Assembly: GCF_964340395.1 (NCBI RefSeq)
Contig: NC_135565.1
Span: 6,146,142 to 6,210,141, forward strand
Source: Glandiceps talaboti
Lineage: Eukaryota > Hemichordata > Enteropneusta > Spengelidae
Direction: 5' to 3'
Length of the DNA: 64,000 nt
The notes under the pieces were generated by a model. That model did not search any database. It saw only the letters and a list, made by a program, of their open reading frames with translations, and was not told where the DNA came from. The position numbers and the translations under genes were made by a program. Positions 1-23,235 of the stretch are shown in pieces (position 1 is the first letter of the stretch; every line of letters starts with the position of its first letter).

Positions 1-232
1 TTGTCGTGATAGGTAGGGGTCATTCGTACACGTACGTCAACCTAATATACGCCTTGCAATTGTTTGACATGACAGGGGTCGTACCTTCAATGTGTATCAC
101 GTGAAACTGCAGTACACCATAGACCGTAGCCCAACGAGAGTCTATGTGTACACTCATATTTCACACCAGTAACTTAGTTTTTACAGCTTTACTTCTCTCT
201 GCACGTACATTTGTCACGTTTTACCGACCACC

Positions 233-2493
<2,261 letters not shown>

Positions 2494-4890
2494 ATGTCTC
2501 CAAAACAGGACAGTCATGGATTACCGTAAAAGAGTACGGATCACTGTCAATTCAGTTCAGCTTTATTTTATCTCAGACATCAAAGAAATACACAATGTTG
2601 CATGATACTGTGAAACTGTGCATGATAGACGAGGGAATTTCTAAAAAAAAAAAAAAAACATTTGAGAATTTTAGAGAACCAAGATCCGATTTGTAAATTG
2701 CGACTCTAACCCCACCCCACCCCTTCTCATTCCTCCAGCCCCCCCCCCCCCCCACCTTGCTTTGTGTGTGATTACTGAATGCTCCCTGAGGCCCTAGTAT
2801 TTACTCGCTTTTTATGCCAGTATATAAAATGCATATTGTACATTATAAATCCAAACTTTTTCGCTGTCATATGCTAGCATAGAGTCATGAAAAATTATTG
2901 AAAAGAAAATATTTTCGTGAAAAGAAAGTTGTAATAAATGTAATAATGATATATATAAGTCGACATTGTAAAAAAGAAAGGCCTGGGCGCTTGCCCGTGT
3001 GAGGGCGCTAACCCGAGGAGATACGATATATATATACTAGTATATATATAAGCTCCCCTACCGTATCCCAGAATGATGTGTATACTGTGTCTATACTATT
3101 ACTAAACATGCAGAGCCTCGTGAGTGAGTCACCAAGTGCATGATCACTTTGTTAATCAGATCAATATTTGAGCTACCCGCGAAACAAATACTGAATGTAC
3201 TGATATTTATTCCTGGATATCTAACAGAGTTTACCAGCGAAATTCTTATTCCATTATCTTCAACAACAGAAAGAAGAATAACAGGTTCGACGAAAAAGAG
3301 GGAAAATCGGAATTTTGCACAGTCACGTAGAATCCAAATTTATAAGAATGCTGCACTTTGTTTACTGTGTTCACATGTATGTACCAGTCTTAGCAAATAC
3401 ATTGTACAGCCAACAAGTCAATGTAATTAATTATCACGAAATTATTATCAAAAACGTTGCGATAAAGTCATGTTTTTTTGCACGAACACGTTTATTGGAT
3501 TTCACCTGTCAATGCCTTCAGCTGTCTAGAATCATATACATATATATATGTTATGAATATTGTTCCTTTTCTTTTAAATATTAATAAACTTGCTCCGTGA
3601 CCAAACAGTTAGATGATTTCCGTTCGGCAACACACTTTTTGATAATAACACCAAAGATATATTTACCCTAGGGGTCGAGAGCCTCCCTCGATTACACGCA
3701 GTGAGTTTGCCTGCATGTAGCATATGGGGACCGGCACTGTGATATACTGACGTTGGGGGCGTTGTCTAGCCATCTGACCAATATTATCATCAGTAAATTC
3801 CGCAGCCCTTGGGCAAGAAAAGGAATTCTTAGGCGTTATATGTCACGATTATCTGTCAATGATTAGACCATGAAGCTTATGAAAGACTCTCGATACGCGC
3901 AATAATCGGAGAACAGAGTGGAAGTGATCATAAAAAGTGGGACTTTGTCGGGCTTCAGAGCAGTTTGCCTGCGGACATGTTAACCATGCGACCTTTCTGT
4001 TAGCACTGTGATCAGTGTGCGATCTAGCGTCTAGAGAGATGGCGACACGGATTACACTTCGAGACAGTTTATTGCTGATATTTCAATTCTCACGAACTAC
4101 AACTTTGTTTCTGTGCTCTTCTCTGCCATACGGAGACGGAGAATATCTTGAGAAAAGAAAAATACTGGAAAATACGAAAATGTGCTATTTTTTTCTAATA
4201 TTAATATTGGTTTTTAGTTTTTACATGCAAAAGTTCAAGGTCGTCATTATTCGACAACTTTATTTCCCAAACAATTCAACCTTCCCAGTTTCCGGGGGAA
4301 GTTTGTCAAGATATTTGCCAAGTCGCGCAGGCCAGAGCACATTTTTTCCTCGAATGCAACGTAACGTTGTGCAATGACGCAAAGAAGCCTCGTATATGCA
4401 TATACTGTTACACTACAAAAAGAGAAATATTTTATATTTAAAAAAAAAACAAGTTGTCAAAAGAATACTTTACAAGTGATTATTTACTTTCATATTGAGT
4501 AGTCAGGTCGTGGTTACCGTAGTAACCTATCTCCACCTACTTACAGAATATTCATTCAAAATACTAGTGATTTTACTCAATTTAGGGACTGCGTCATTAC
4601 CTCCAAATTTTTGCAGCTTTTATTGTCCCTAACTTATATTCATTAAACTTTTATCAGTGTATAATCATTCAAAGTTGAACTCTGACCTCTACACTACGAA
4701 TCACTTTCCCGCCACAAAATATGACACAAATTTCCTTTCCCTGCACAGCTTTGCGATTTGTTGCATGAAATCATACATTATCAATGAATGCGCCTGGAGG
4801 ACTAATTTCCACGTAAAAATCAATGTTCAATTTTCTCTAAATGCTGTCATATGATACCCTTGAGATAATAAATAAATTGGGAGAAAGAAT
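2494..4890. other. No gene recognised; AT-rich with poly-C runs
   Basis: I see no convincing exon here. A possible poly(A) signal (AATAAA) for the methyltransferase lies at 2933-2938. Runs of 10 or more C occur at about 2741 and, inside the preceding intron, at 1559 and 1695. Short frames at 3140-3430 and 4015-4377 show no recognisable motif or splice structure. The stretch around 3650-4020 is somewhat richer in GC. Confidence 0.5.
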
Positions 4891-4920
4891 CAAAGTCTTG
4901 TTTTCAAGGAAATCATCAAT

Positions 4921-5150
4921 CTTTTATTTTCTCCAAGTTAACACAGGAGTTGGTGGCCATATTGGATTCTAAAATGACTACATTTTGATAAAACTTTGAT
5001 GTCTATTTGAAAACTTTGGACGGTGACCACAGATTTTTTTAAAAAAATTCATTTTAACTGAGAAAAGTTGGGGGGTTCTTGAACAGAGTAACAGCAAATC
5101 TTTAAAGGGTTTATTTCTGAAATGCATTCTACGTTAATATATACTAGTAG
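4921..5150 (+). repeat. Dispersed repeat family 1, copy 1
   Basis: The segment shares ordered blocks with 32880-33120: a 'ggattctaaaatga' block, 'ttttgata', 'ggtgacc.cagat', 'ttttaactgaga', and a final block 'gtttattt..aa..cattct.cgttaa'. The spacing is the same in both copies, so this is an interspersed element. No coding sequence or clear terminal repeats were seen. Confidence 0.65.
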
Positions 5151-5529
5151 TTGTTAATCTGATCACATTTGATTTAAATCGTAATATCGGAGATACCGCA
5201 TCTGTTTTAAAAACTTCTGCAATTAAAGTGATATGTTATTATTTTGATGATTAGTCCCATCACCTTTACAAAAGAAAATGAAAAAAATGAGAGACACCCT
5301 ACGCATCAAAAACCTGCACTAGCAAGCCTTAAAGAAAAATAGTCGGAAATGAACGGTGCAGTGAATTAGTCGTCAGCCTTAGTTCGACATTACCAGATAC
5401 TGAGTAATCTATATAACCAATTTTATTTAACCTCGCCTAAACAACACGATCACACGTGCACGTGCATTTTTATCTTGGTTCATACAGAATTAGAAGATTT
5501 GGTAGATAAGGGCAACATTTCAGACACAC

Positions 5530-5640
5530 CGACCCGCATCGTCGTAAACCACAGCCTCTTTTGCGACACTTTCCAAGACGTGCCGTTATTTCGCAGTGTC
5601 GTGGAAGAAATAACAGGACACGATATCAGTACAAACAATT
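5530..5640 (+). repeat. Dispersed repeat family 2, copy 1
   Basis: The blocks 'catcgtcgtaaaccacagcc' and 'ggaagaaataacag' recur at about 9197-9290 on the + strand and 16897-17012 on the - strand. This explains the open frame at 5475-5804, which is therefore unlikely to be a gene. Confidence 0.65.
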
Positions 5641-5804
5641 CTGAATCTATTGTGGGTGATGGCAATTGTTTGTCTGATGCTTTGGTCACGAGTGTTAATC
5701 GTGGAAATGCAGCAGCTCCTGATGTACAAGCTCAGTTGATTGTAGCTCAACAGGGAACAGACTTGATGCCCGACGAAAGTTTCACCAGGGTAATCCTAGT
5801 ATAA

Positions 5805-7489
<1,685 letters not shown>

Positions 7490-7740
7490 TATTCCGTTGT
7501 CTTGATATACGCGGAGCATAATTTCGGGTTGCAGAAATCCTGTTTTTTCAGTTACTTTGAGATTCGTTGTCTCAAAACAAGGAGTGCATACTTTCGGGTT
7601 GCAGACACACTTTCATGTATTGCTTTGCCAACGTTTGTTTTGACGTAAACAGTGTGTGATTAATTTCGGGTGTCTGAAACACACTTCTGTTGTGCTCAGC
7701 GTTGTCCTGACATACGCAGAAACATTGAAGTTATTTAGAC
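7490..7740 (+). repeat. Four degenerate repeats of about 70 bases upstream of the homeobox gene
   Basis: Four diverged units begin near 7493, 7565, 7629 and 7698. Each has a 'gttgtcttga.atacgc'-like block followed by 'taatttcgggttgcagaaa' or a relative of it. The array ends about 45 bases before the homeobox start codon, so it lies in the 5' UTR or proximal promoter. I infer a possible regulatory role from position only. Confidence 0.5.
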
Positions 7741-7783
7741 ACAAGTTTTTTCGTTCTCATATAAGGTGCAATCTATTGACAAA

Positions 7784-14747
<6,964 letters not shown>

Positions 14748-15076
14748 GCACTTTCCAGCGAAGAAAACCTGGGGTGCCACATGCGAACACTTATCAGCGA
14801 ATCGCAGCCGGGGGGTGTCACACATGTCGCAGTTGTGAATGTAACACATCCACATTTAATACAACAGAAGTAATCTATCATTGATTCGTGTACTTTTTGT
14901 CTCTTTCTCCATACGGTCGTGAGAAGGGACAATACTTTCACGAAACATTTTATGGTAGTACTCGAATTGAATATTAAACTTTTTAAAAGTAAACTTGTGA
15001 CAACTTAATATCACTGGGAAGCACAATAACTTTCCTACAATCCACGTACCACATTTATCACTTAATTATTATTACA

Positions 15077-15082
15077 AATAAA
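15077..15082 (+). promoter_or_regulatory. Possible poly(A) signal of the homeobox gene
   Basis: AATAAA lies 330 bases after the homeobox stop codon. In AT-rich DNA such a hexamer is common by chance, so support is weak. Confidence 0.3.
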
Positions 15083-15529
15083 CACATGTAATCAAATTAT
15101 TTGGGCATGGTAATACTTCAACAGGTGGGGAAACCATAGGGACACGTAATTTTACCAATATGGCTGGATACTGTCACGATTGATACATAGCGTATAACGT
15201 TACGGGATATAAATGATGTCTACATTTACGCCATCTTGTTTGTATGAATGGATAAAAAAATACCATTACTGCCAGGACGTATATGTACATACATTTTTTT
15301 CGTAGTATCAACAGGTATGCATAGATCAATTGGAGGATCTATGCAACAGGCGAGCATACATAGTGTGTGGAGAATACGCTGATATATTCGTAGCAACATT
15401 ATTCGACAGTTCGTATCCACCGCTGGTAAAAATCCTCAATTCAGGCAACATTACGCGTCCTTGTGGGGAAAACGACTGACGTGGTGTAGGCGTAGACAGA
15501 ATGAGATTTATTTACAAACCACTCCTTAC

Positions 15530-15665
15530 ACGTACAATAACACATTAAATTTTGTAGGTTTCTTCACTTTGGAGTTGCTCTATGTTGTTTCACATTGTTT
15601 GTAAGTTGATTAAAGTATTAAAGTTGTTTTATCAAATAAAAATCCAAAGTAAATACTTATTTTCA
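15530..15665 (+). mobile_element. MITE family A, partial copy 2
   Basis: Blocks 'atgttgtttcacattg', 'aaagttgttttat' and 'aaaaatccaaagtaaatac' match the right part of the copies at 11020 and 26625. The left arm is missing or too diverged to see. Confidence 0.55.
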
Positions 15666-16127
15666 TCCAAAACCAAAGCTGCCTATTTCCATTTACGAAA
15701 ATTCCACTTGATCATTTTAGTGGAAAGTGTAAAGTTTTCCCATATTTAAAAACAGCTATCTGATGAAGGAAGCTTGTGAAGTTACCGTATTTGACAACGT
15801 ATACGTAATCATAACAAATATTGGATTGATGACGTAATGCACTGTATTCTTGAGCAATCTCAGATGAAGCAATAACGATTGTATATAAATAAGACAACTT
15901 TGTGACGATAACAGTAAGAGCGCCCTCATTGGTGGAAATATGTGTACAATGTGGAGGGACCTCAGTGGTTCGTTATAATGTAGTCAGTTGTACAGGAGAC
16001 TAAAACTAGATGTGGCTGAGATCCCAAGGCAGGAAGTATTTATTACTGTTTGCCCCCCCCCCTCCGATTATCAGTTGTATTCTTCCTATCGGGTGACAAT
16101 AAAATGAATGACAACATTTATTCGATG

Positions 16128-16530
16128 AAAAAGGTGGAATGACATCCTCTATTTTTCAAAAAAGTGGAATGACAGCCTCTACTCTATAATGTAAGTGGAG
16201 TGACAGCCTCTACTCTATACTATAAGTGGAGTGACAGCCTCTACTCTATAAGAAGTGGATTGCCAGCAAATACTATATCGTGAAATACTAATTAAAACAT
16301 TTATTTGATAAGAGTGGCACCCTTTTACTATATTTAGAGTGCACACTGACACCCTCCACTCTACAAAAAAGTGGAGTGACAGCCTCTACTCTATAGAATA
16401 AGTGGAATGACAACAAATACTATATTGGGAAAAACGAATGACAACATATTACTGACGGTGAAATGACATCCTTTACTATAGTCTATATTTAGAGTGTTGA
16501 ATGACACCCACTCTATGAAAAATATTGGAA
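16128..16530 (+). repeat. Degenerate minisatellite, unit about 30-50 bases
   Basis: About eight diverged units are built on 'gtggagtgacagcctctactctata'-like sequence with spacers of varied length. No coding potential. Confidence 0.8.
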
Positions 16531-16759
16531 TTCATGGCAGCCTGAATTCCACCTATAGAGGCCTGTCAGGTTTAACTATCAGGGGTTTAGTTGTCTTACT
16601 CTGATAAGGGCCGATGATCAGGACATATAGGAAGCACGTTGATGTTACTACTTATAAAGTTGAATAACTGTGGGCGTTCTTTCTACCCTTTCTAATTCAC
16701 TTTATATGTCAAGGATGGTGACTATTATGGCAAAACCGGCGATATGTGGACCCAAGACG

Positions 16760-16865
16760 CGTTGTGTTGTGTTGTGTTGTGTTGTGTTGTGTTGTGTTGT
16801 GTTGTGTTGTGTTGTGTTGTGTTGTGTTGTGTTGTGTTGTGTTGTGTTGTGTTGTGTTGTGTTGG
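16760..16865. repeat. Pentanucleotide (GTGTT)n microsatellite
   Basis: About 21 near-perfect copies of GTGTT. The CVVL and NTTQH frames are artefacts. Confidence 0.97.
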
Positions 16866-16896
16866 TAGAGTACAGCGTCTGCATGTGACACATATT

Positions 16897-17012
16897 CTCG
16901 CAAACCAGAGCTGTTATTTCTTCCGCTACACTTCGAAATAACGAGACTACCTGTTCTGACGGCAAGTTTCGACGGTGCCGTAAAAGAGGCTGTGGTTTGC
17001 GACGATACACTC
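16897..17012 (-). repeat. Dispersed repeat family 2, copy 3
   Basis: On the - strand: 'tatcgtcgcaaaccacagcc', 'tcttttacggcaccgtcgaa', then 'cgttatttcgaagtgt' and 'ggaagaaataacag'. This is the fullest copy, and it links the blocks seen at 5530 and 9190. Confidence 0.65.
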
Positions 17013-17544
17013 ACAGTACTAGTTTGTAGTTATGTACGTCTGTTGTATATTCATTCACGCACAGGTACGTTAACGTACTTCTGTAAGCTACTTAACAGGT
17101 AGCCTGGCAACCCGGTACCATTTCGAAACCATTCGTATCAGTAGACTGTGAAACTATAGATTTTCGACCAGTTTCTTCGTTCGTTCACAAGACATCGATC
17201 TAGAATGATTCCACGTTCCAGTGTTTTCTACGTCGAAGTGACCCATGGTGAACTAACCGTCACACATTTGTCTTCAGTAAGCGCAAATATAAATCGGTAT
17301 GAAATGTTTGGAAATACATGTAATAATTGTTATCATTATTTATAGTAATCAAAAATAGTATTGGGAATGCATTTCGGCGTCAACAGCACATACAAATACA
17401 AGCACCAGAACCAAGGAGAGAAATACATATATAGCTAATAACAAAACAGTAAGACGAAATAAAACTGTACATACCAAATAGACATTGTAAGTAACGCATA
17501 ATAATTGAGAACGAAATTACTCGAAAAATGGTTAAAAAGGAGAT

Positions 17545-17547
<3 letters not shown>

Positions 17548-17600
<53 letters not shown>
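17548..17600. repeat. (AAC)n microsatellite
   Basis: About 17 copies of the trinucleotide in intergenic sequence. Confidence 0.95.
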
Positions 17601-17602
<2 letters not shown>

Positions 17603-17970
17603 GAACAGTGGGCATATTAACCTCGTCTAGATAACGGGATGGTTTGAGACCTAGTGCGCAAGTTTATTGCAGACGATACAAACGTGTTTCTATATCTATT
17701 CCATAATTCGTGTGACATCGTGTTGCTATGTTCCTGTTGTCGGGCTTTGTTTTAATGACCCCCCCCCCCCCCACACACACACACATAACAGTAAAGTGTA
17801 TGCGTGCTATCAGATGCAATATTTGTAGCCATCTTGGTAATTGCTTTCAATGTACAAATCATGAACTTTCGGGATTTATATTTTTTATCTGTTACTTTGA
17901 TAACTGTAATTATCAGTTAAATATCGTCAATAGTAGCACGTCCTTCTCACCAAAAAATGTTTATTGGGAT

Positions 17971-18000
17971 CACAGACAAGTAATTTCGTACTTGTCTGTG
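17971..18000. repeat. Perfect 12-base inverted repeat (hairpin)
   Basis: CACAGACAAGTA and its exact complement TACTTGTCTGTG flank a six-base loop (atttcg). The same half-site is also inverted at 49218-49248 and occurs once near 50459, which suggests a mobile-element end. Confidence 0.7.
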
Positions 18001-18524
18001 GTGGAACCAATTCGATTGTGGGATTAATGCGAAAACTGGTACTAAAAATGTACGATTATCAAAATCTGGTTTCGTGCAAGTTACGTACTACTGTATCCGA
18101 CCACCACCGCTCCTACTACTTCATCAAAAACTAATACTTTTGTTCCTCGAAAAGCATCATGCAAATGGCATGAAAAGGGGACACAAATAAACAGAGAATT
18201 ACCTTGGAATAAATTATGTTAGAGGCTTTTACACCGTGATTTGTCCAGGGTAACCTTGCTTCTAACAGACAATTATTCTGTGAAATACATTTAGGACAAT
18301 AGCAGTGTTAACATGGAAAGCTTTTACGAGATTAAAAGACAACATTAGTACCCATTGAACCTTTAATGACGAATTGCAATCATTCTCTCATCTGTCTTGC
18401 ATTAACTACACTTTCTCGATTGCGAGTGAAGGGTATAACTGAGTAAAGTTCGCGAAAGTTTACCGGTGCGTGGAGCAGGCCGGGATATGCGCACTTTTCT
18501 GCGCAGAAACAGATATCCTGGAAT

Positions 18525-18598
18525 CCAATATGGCGGCAGTGTAAAATGTCGGAATTGAGCTCGTAAGAAAATGTCCTGTGGAAATTTACGGCGTTGAG
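18525..18598 (+). promoter_or_regulatory. YY1-type motif and three tiny upstream ORFs before the SBF start
   Basis: CCAATATGGCGGC at 18525-18537 matches the YY1 motif (AANATGGCGGC) often found just downstream of transcription starts. Three ATG-to-stop frames of 4, 6 and 8 codons lie at 18530-18544, 18546-18566 and 18571-18597, the last ending one base before the main ATG. If the transcript starts upstream of them, they would limit initiation at the main ATG. Confidence 0.55.
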
Positions 18599-18653
18599 AT
18601 GTCTCGCTTGGCAGACTACTTCGTTTTGGTGGGCTATGACCACGACAAAGAAC
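18599..18653 (+). CDS. SBF2: First coding exon of an SBF1/SBF2 (MTMR5/MTMR13) homologue
   Basis: The exon encodes M-S-R-L-A-D-Y-F-V-L-V-G-Y-D-H-D-K-E plus one base, then a strong donor (AAC|GTGAGT, phase 1). This closely resembles the N-terminus of vertebrate SBF2/MTMR13 and SBF1/MTMR5 (start M-A-R-L-A-D-Y-F), where the DENN domain begins. Those proteins are large pseudophosphatases with DENN, GRAM, myotubularin-like and PH regions. They act as Rab exchange factors and partner MTMR2 on endosomal membranes. Only 18 residues are visible, and the rest must lie beyond 64000 or in exons I could not recognise. The symbol is by similarity of the start only; invertebrates often have a single Sbf gene that corresponds to both. 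Confidence 0.72.
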
Positions 18654-20989
18654 GTGAGTACAAAAATTTTCTTTGATAACTGGAGATTTATACGACTTCT
18701 GTGTAATATTTTGTTGGGCCCCTCCTGCATCAAAAACAGCGTCCCGTTTCACAACGCCGTCCTCACTCAGCATGACAGTATAGTGCCGGTTTTTGACATT
18801 TCAACCATTGATCTGAAATCACTATGTCGCCAGGTCAATCAGTAGGTTGTTGTTAACCGTTAGTAGTCTGCAATAACCAGAATGCACACTTAACGGAACG
18901 CGACGCCGAAATCCCCCGGCCCCATAGTTCGTGCATCTAAGATCAGCTGACGTTTCATTGTATTTGTGCCATTACCTTGTGCCGAAACATACATGTAACC
19001 GGCTTTTGACAGATCATTTTCGATGTGTGTGCTCGGTTTTCTAGCTATTGTATTACTATAGTACTAAAAAAATCTTGTTGGGGTTCCTGTGATTAAGAAT
19101 AACGAATGGGTCGAGGAAGTGAGTGAGTTTATAGTGAATCGGTACATGGGCGTGTTACAATACACGAAACTCTTAGAGAACGTCGAGTGACTTTAACGAA
19201 GGGAACGGTGTTTGAACTATGTCTCATATCCGTATCTCTGTTCCAATATCCTTCGTCCAAACCTCGTGGTTTTACCGCGAACTAAGACGCGGTTTTATTG
19301 ACAATTATATGCAAAATAAACAGATTATGGCGTGTGAAAATGAGATAATTTGAAACAGGCATGTGTAGCAATCTAGTATTTTGGTTTGTGTGTACAAACT
19401 GTAAATGTCGTAATAACCAGTCAGACTTACTACATGTATGTGTACATTGTAGGGTGTAAGGATAAAATGAAATTTGAGATGACACCAAGGAGTTCAAGTG
19501 TCACGTCATAGATAGTTTAATAGGCTTTAAATTCCTAATGACAGTAATGTACAGTCTATAATGTCTGATGTAATATGACCCTCAAGGTCAAGTCTAACTA
19601 AAAATACTATCACCATGTAATGTATGTAATGTAGTCACAGACATGTCAGATGCTAAAATAATGGTTGACCTACTAATCACTGTAATTTTAATTCAACTGA
19701 TCTGGATAATTTCTGTGTCATGAAATATTTGTCATTTTACATAATTACATAATATTTCTGTTGTCCACACAGTCAAATACTACATCTTCATTGTATTTTA
19801 TTTTCTCAAGAGAAATTTACTCTTTTTCCTGGACCTAATGATATTCACTGATTTAGGAAGCTACATGTGTGTATGGTATCTATGAATAACAAATATTTTC
19901 AAGGGACTTTATTTTTGGTGGAAAATTACACCAACAAAAAAGGAGAAAACAAATTCCAAGTGAAAATTTAATATTTCACAGTATGCTATATATTGAGATA
20001 TTTTATTTTCATAGTATCTTTCGTTACTTAATTTGACTTATTTTGGACAGTTCGAGTCCAGACTATATTTTTTTAAATTTTGAGAAGCTGTATTCTATTC
20101 AAGTACACATGACAGTGAACTAGGTGTTGTTCAAATTGAGACTTTCAGAGGAAATTTTGTACTTGAAAGACGAGCAAGAATCATTTGACGACATAATCCA
20201 TACAATGTTAATTTTTTAATTTGAGTAATTTTTTTTGTACCATTGAATATGTTCTCACCTGAGATAATCAAATTAAATTAAGTATAACATTTTAATAATT
20301 TTCCGACAACTTAGCATCATCACTTATTTTTTTAGCATGTCATTTATTGTATTACATGTATATACATTGTAGTTTTGTTTCTAGTGTAGTATATAAAATA
20401 ATTTCAAGGAAATCGCAAAAATGCAATCAACAGTTCTAAAAATGCCAGAAGACAATTGTAATGTGTATAGCACATTAACGTTATACTAGAATAGTTTATT
20501 TATGTAAGTATTTTCACTTAAGAGTAAAAACTCATCATGTGCCAATTTAAGAGTTTACTTTTATTGGTAATGACCTTGCATAGTTCAAATCCATGGGGAC
20601 GTTTTATATAGGTGTAGACTAGTTTCATGGTTAGGATTGAACAGAGGTAAGATTTTATTAATTAGTAAGCTAAATCTCACCTTTATTTTTGAAGTTGATT
20701 TTGTAGTTTTTGAAATCAGTTTGTAAACATTTTATTTTTGGATATATGAAAATCACATTGTGATGAAGAAATAAACCCATCCAGAAAAATAAATAAACAA
20801 GCAAAATAAACAATAAAACAAACAATAAATCTAATATCAGGCATTTTTTGATAAGCACATAGCTCACTGAGATGATGAAATACAATACCATCCCCAAACC
20901 CCCCCACTTGGTATGCTATACATGTACTTTTGTAGTACATGTAATATGATGTACAATACAGAATGGGATATCATATATATATATGATGG

Positions 20990-21320
20990 AATACCTCCTC
21001 CATCTGATACATGTATTAGCCTCCCTAAGGTGGAATGCGACATCCCCCCTCAAGCTGAAAAATGGTACCCCCTCCAGCTGGAAAAATTACACTCCTCCAT
21101 CTGATACATATATTTGCCCCCCTCAGCTGGAATGCGACACCCGTCCTTCAGGTGGAATATGACACCACCTTCAGCTAGAATATGACATCCCCTCTATCTG
21201 ATACATGTATTTGCCCCCCTCAGCTGGAATGTGACACTCCCCCCCCCCCCCCCCCCCCCCCCTTTCCAGATGTAATATGACACCGGAATATGACACCACA
21301 TCCATCTGGAAAAAGACATA
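20990..21320 (+). repeat. Degenerate minisatellite with C-rich units and a poly-C run
   Basis: Units of about 25-50 bases alternate 'ctccatctgatacatgtatt' and 'cagctggaatgcgacaccc'-like blocks, with over 20 C in a row at 21239-21261. Confidence 0.8.
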
Positions 21321-21669
21321 TTGATGTACATGTAGCACATCTCTTTGTAATATTAATAATGGGGAAATGTTAAACACATGGTTATCTTTGGTCTATGAAT
21401 ATATGTCATTTATTTCATTCTGTAAACCTAGACATATTGTAATTATAATGACAATATCATATGTAATTTCTAGTAGTTATTATACGACCTTGAGTGGTCA
21501 CCTGATATCTTAGCATAATTTATGTTGACACTGTCAACTATCAATAAAGTATTTCATTTTATACATACAGGATACATTTTTCCTGTACTGTGTGTTCTTT
21601 ATTTCTTTCTAATGAAATCAAAGTCAAGTATGAATTCTGTAACAAGACTTTCCATATATTTTTGTATTT

Positions 21670-22312
21670 GATTAATGAAAATCAAATTTAAAGAAATTAA
21701 AAATAGAATTTAAAGAAATTAAAAATCAAATTTAAAGAAATTAAAAATAGAATTTAAAGAAATTAAAAATCAAATTTAAAGAAATTAAAAATAGAATTTA
21801 AAAGAAATTAAAAATAGAATTTAAAGAAATTAAAAATAGAATTTAAAGAAATTAAAAATAGAATTTAAAGAAATTAAAAATCAAATTTAAAGAAATTAAA
21901 AATAGAATTTAAAAGAAATTAAAAATAGAATTTAAAGAAATTAAAAATCAAATTTAAAGAAATTAAAAATAGAATTTAAAGAAATTAAAAATCAAATTTA
22001 AAGAAATTAAAAATAGAATTTAAAGAAATTAAAAATAGAATTTAAAGAAATTAAAAATCAAATTTAAAGAAATTAAAAATAGAATTTAAAGAAATTAAAA
22101 ATAGAATTTAAAGAAATTAAAAATCAAATTTAAAGAAATTAAAAATAGAATTTAAAGAAATTAAAAATAGAATTTAAAGAAATTAAAAATCAAATTTAAA
22201 GAAATTAAAAATAGAATTTAAAAGAAATTAAAAATAGAATTTAAAAGAAATTATAGATAGAATTTAAAGAAATTATAGATAGAATTTAAAGGAATTTAAA
22301 GAAATTAAAAAT
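21670..22312 (+). repeat. AT-rich minisatellite, 21-22 base unit, about 29 copies
   Basis: The units (gaatttaaagaaattaaaaata) come in two types: G type (start gaattt) and C type (start caaattt). From about 21990 to 22200 the order is a regular C-G-G trimer of about 64 bases, repeated several times. Single-base indels (aaaag) mark a few units. Confidence 0.92.
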
Positions 22313-22556
22313 AAAAATTGTCAAACTGAAATTCCTTGATAGCATTTACAAAATACAAATGTGAATGCAAGTAATTTTAAGACTTCCAACCTGTTGACTT
22401 TTAAGTTTAATTCAAGTTCTCCAAATAATTAAGAATAGGGAATGGAATTTTATTTTTCTGAAAGAAATAATTTTTAAAAAGAGAACCAGTGATAGGTGTA
22501 CAAAATTTATGTTAGGAATTTATTTGATTTAAATTTTACCTTTTATTTGCCTTCAG

Positions 22557-22935
22557 AAACAAAAGCATTGAAAACAAAACAGAAACTATGAATTATTCTA
22601 GGAAATACATGAATAACTTTGTAAATATCGTCACTGGCCTGTCATGTCCAACAATAAAACAGAAACAAAACAGAAACTAACGTATCAAGAAATATTTGTA
22701 CATTCATGTCACTGCCCACAACAACACAAAAACAAAACAGAAACTAACATATCAAGAAATATTTGTATATTCATGACACTGCCCACAACAACACAAAAAC
22801 AAAACAGAAACTAAATTTTTAGGGAATGGTTTTGCATTTCATACTAATGACTGTGTAGTATATATACAAGTATTATGTGTAGACTTTACATAGTACAGAT
22901 ATGTGTACTCCATAATGACAGCACAAAAATAAAAC
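22557..22935 (+). repeat. Degenerate tandem repeat, unit about 67 bases
   Basis: About five diverged copies share 'aacaaaacagaaacta', 'aagaaatatttgta.attcatg' and 'cactgcccacaacaacac'. The middle two are nearly identical. Confidence 0.8.
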
Positions 22936-23054
22936 ACAAACTGGACATTATTAGGCAATTGTGGAAATTTTATATTTTGTTACGCTGCCATTAAACAATA
23001 CTAAATCAAGACAAACACTGAATATTAGCAAATACATGGAGTTGTACATTTAAT

Positions 23055-23235
23055 TAAACCTGCACTAGGTAAATGGGGCAGTATTTCTTTTAATCAGCAC
23101 TACAATATATTCACTGAAAATTGTTACAATAACAAAAAAAACCCCAAAACCCCGCACTAGGTATATGGGGTAGTATTTCTTTTAATCAGCACTGCAATAT
23201 ATTCACTGAAAATTGTTAAAATAACAAAAAAAAAA
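23055..23235 (+). repeat. Tandem duplication of about 96 bases
   Basis: Two copies of a segment containing 'gcactaggta.atgggg.ag' and 'tatttcttttaatcagcact', each ending in a poly-A run after 'attgtta.aataac'. Confidence 0.85.

Noticed and set aside
5475-5804. 109-residue frame
   Set aside because: Its start is TTG and its best part is a repeat found at two other places.
18380-18773. Antisense frames of 117 and 123 residues over the SBF first exon
   Set aside because: They oppose a recognisable exon with a good donor and show no known domain.
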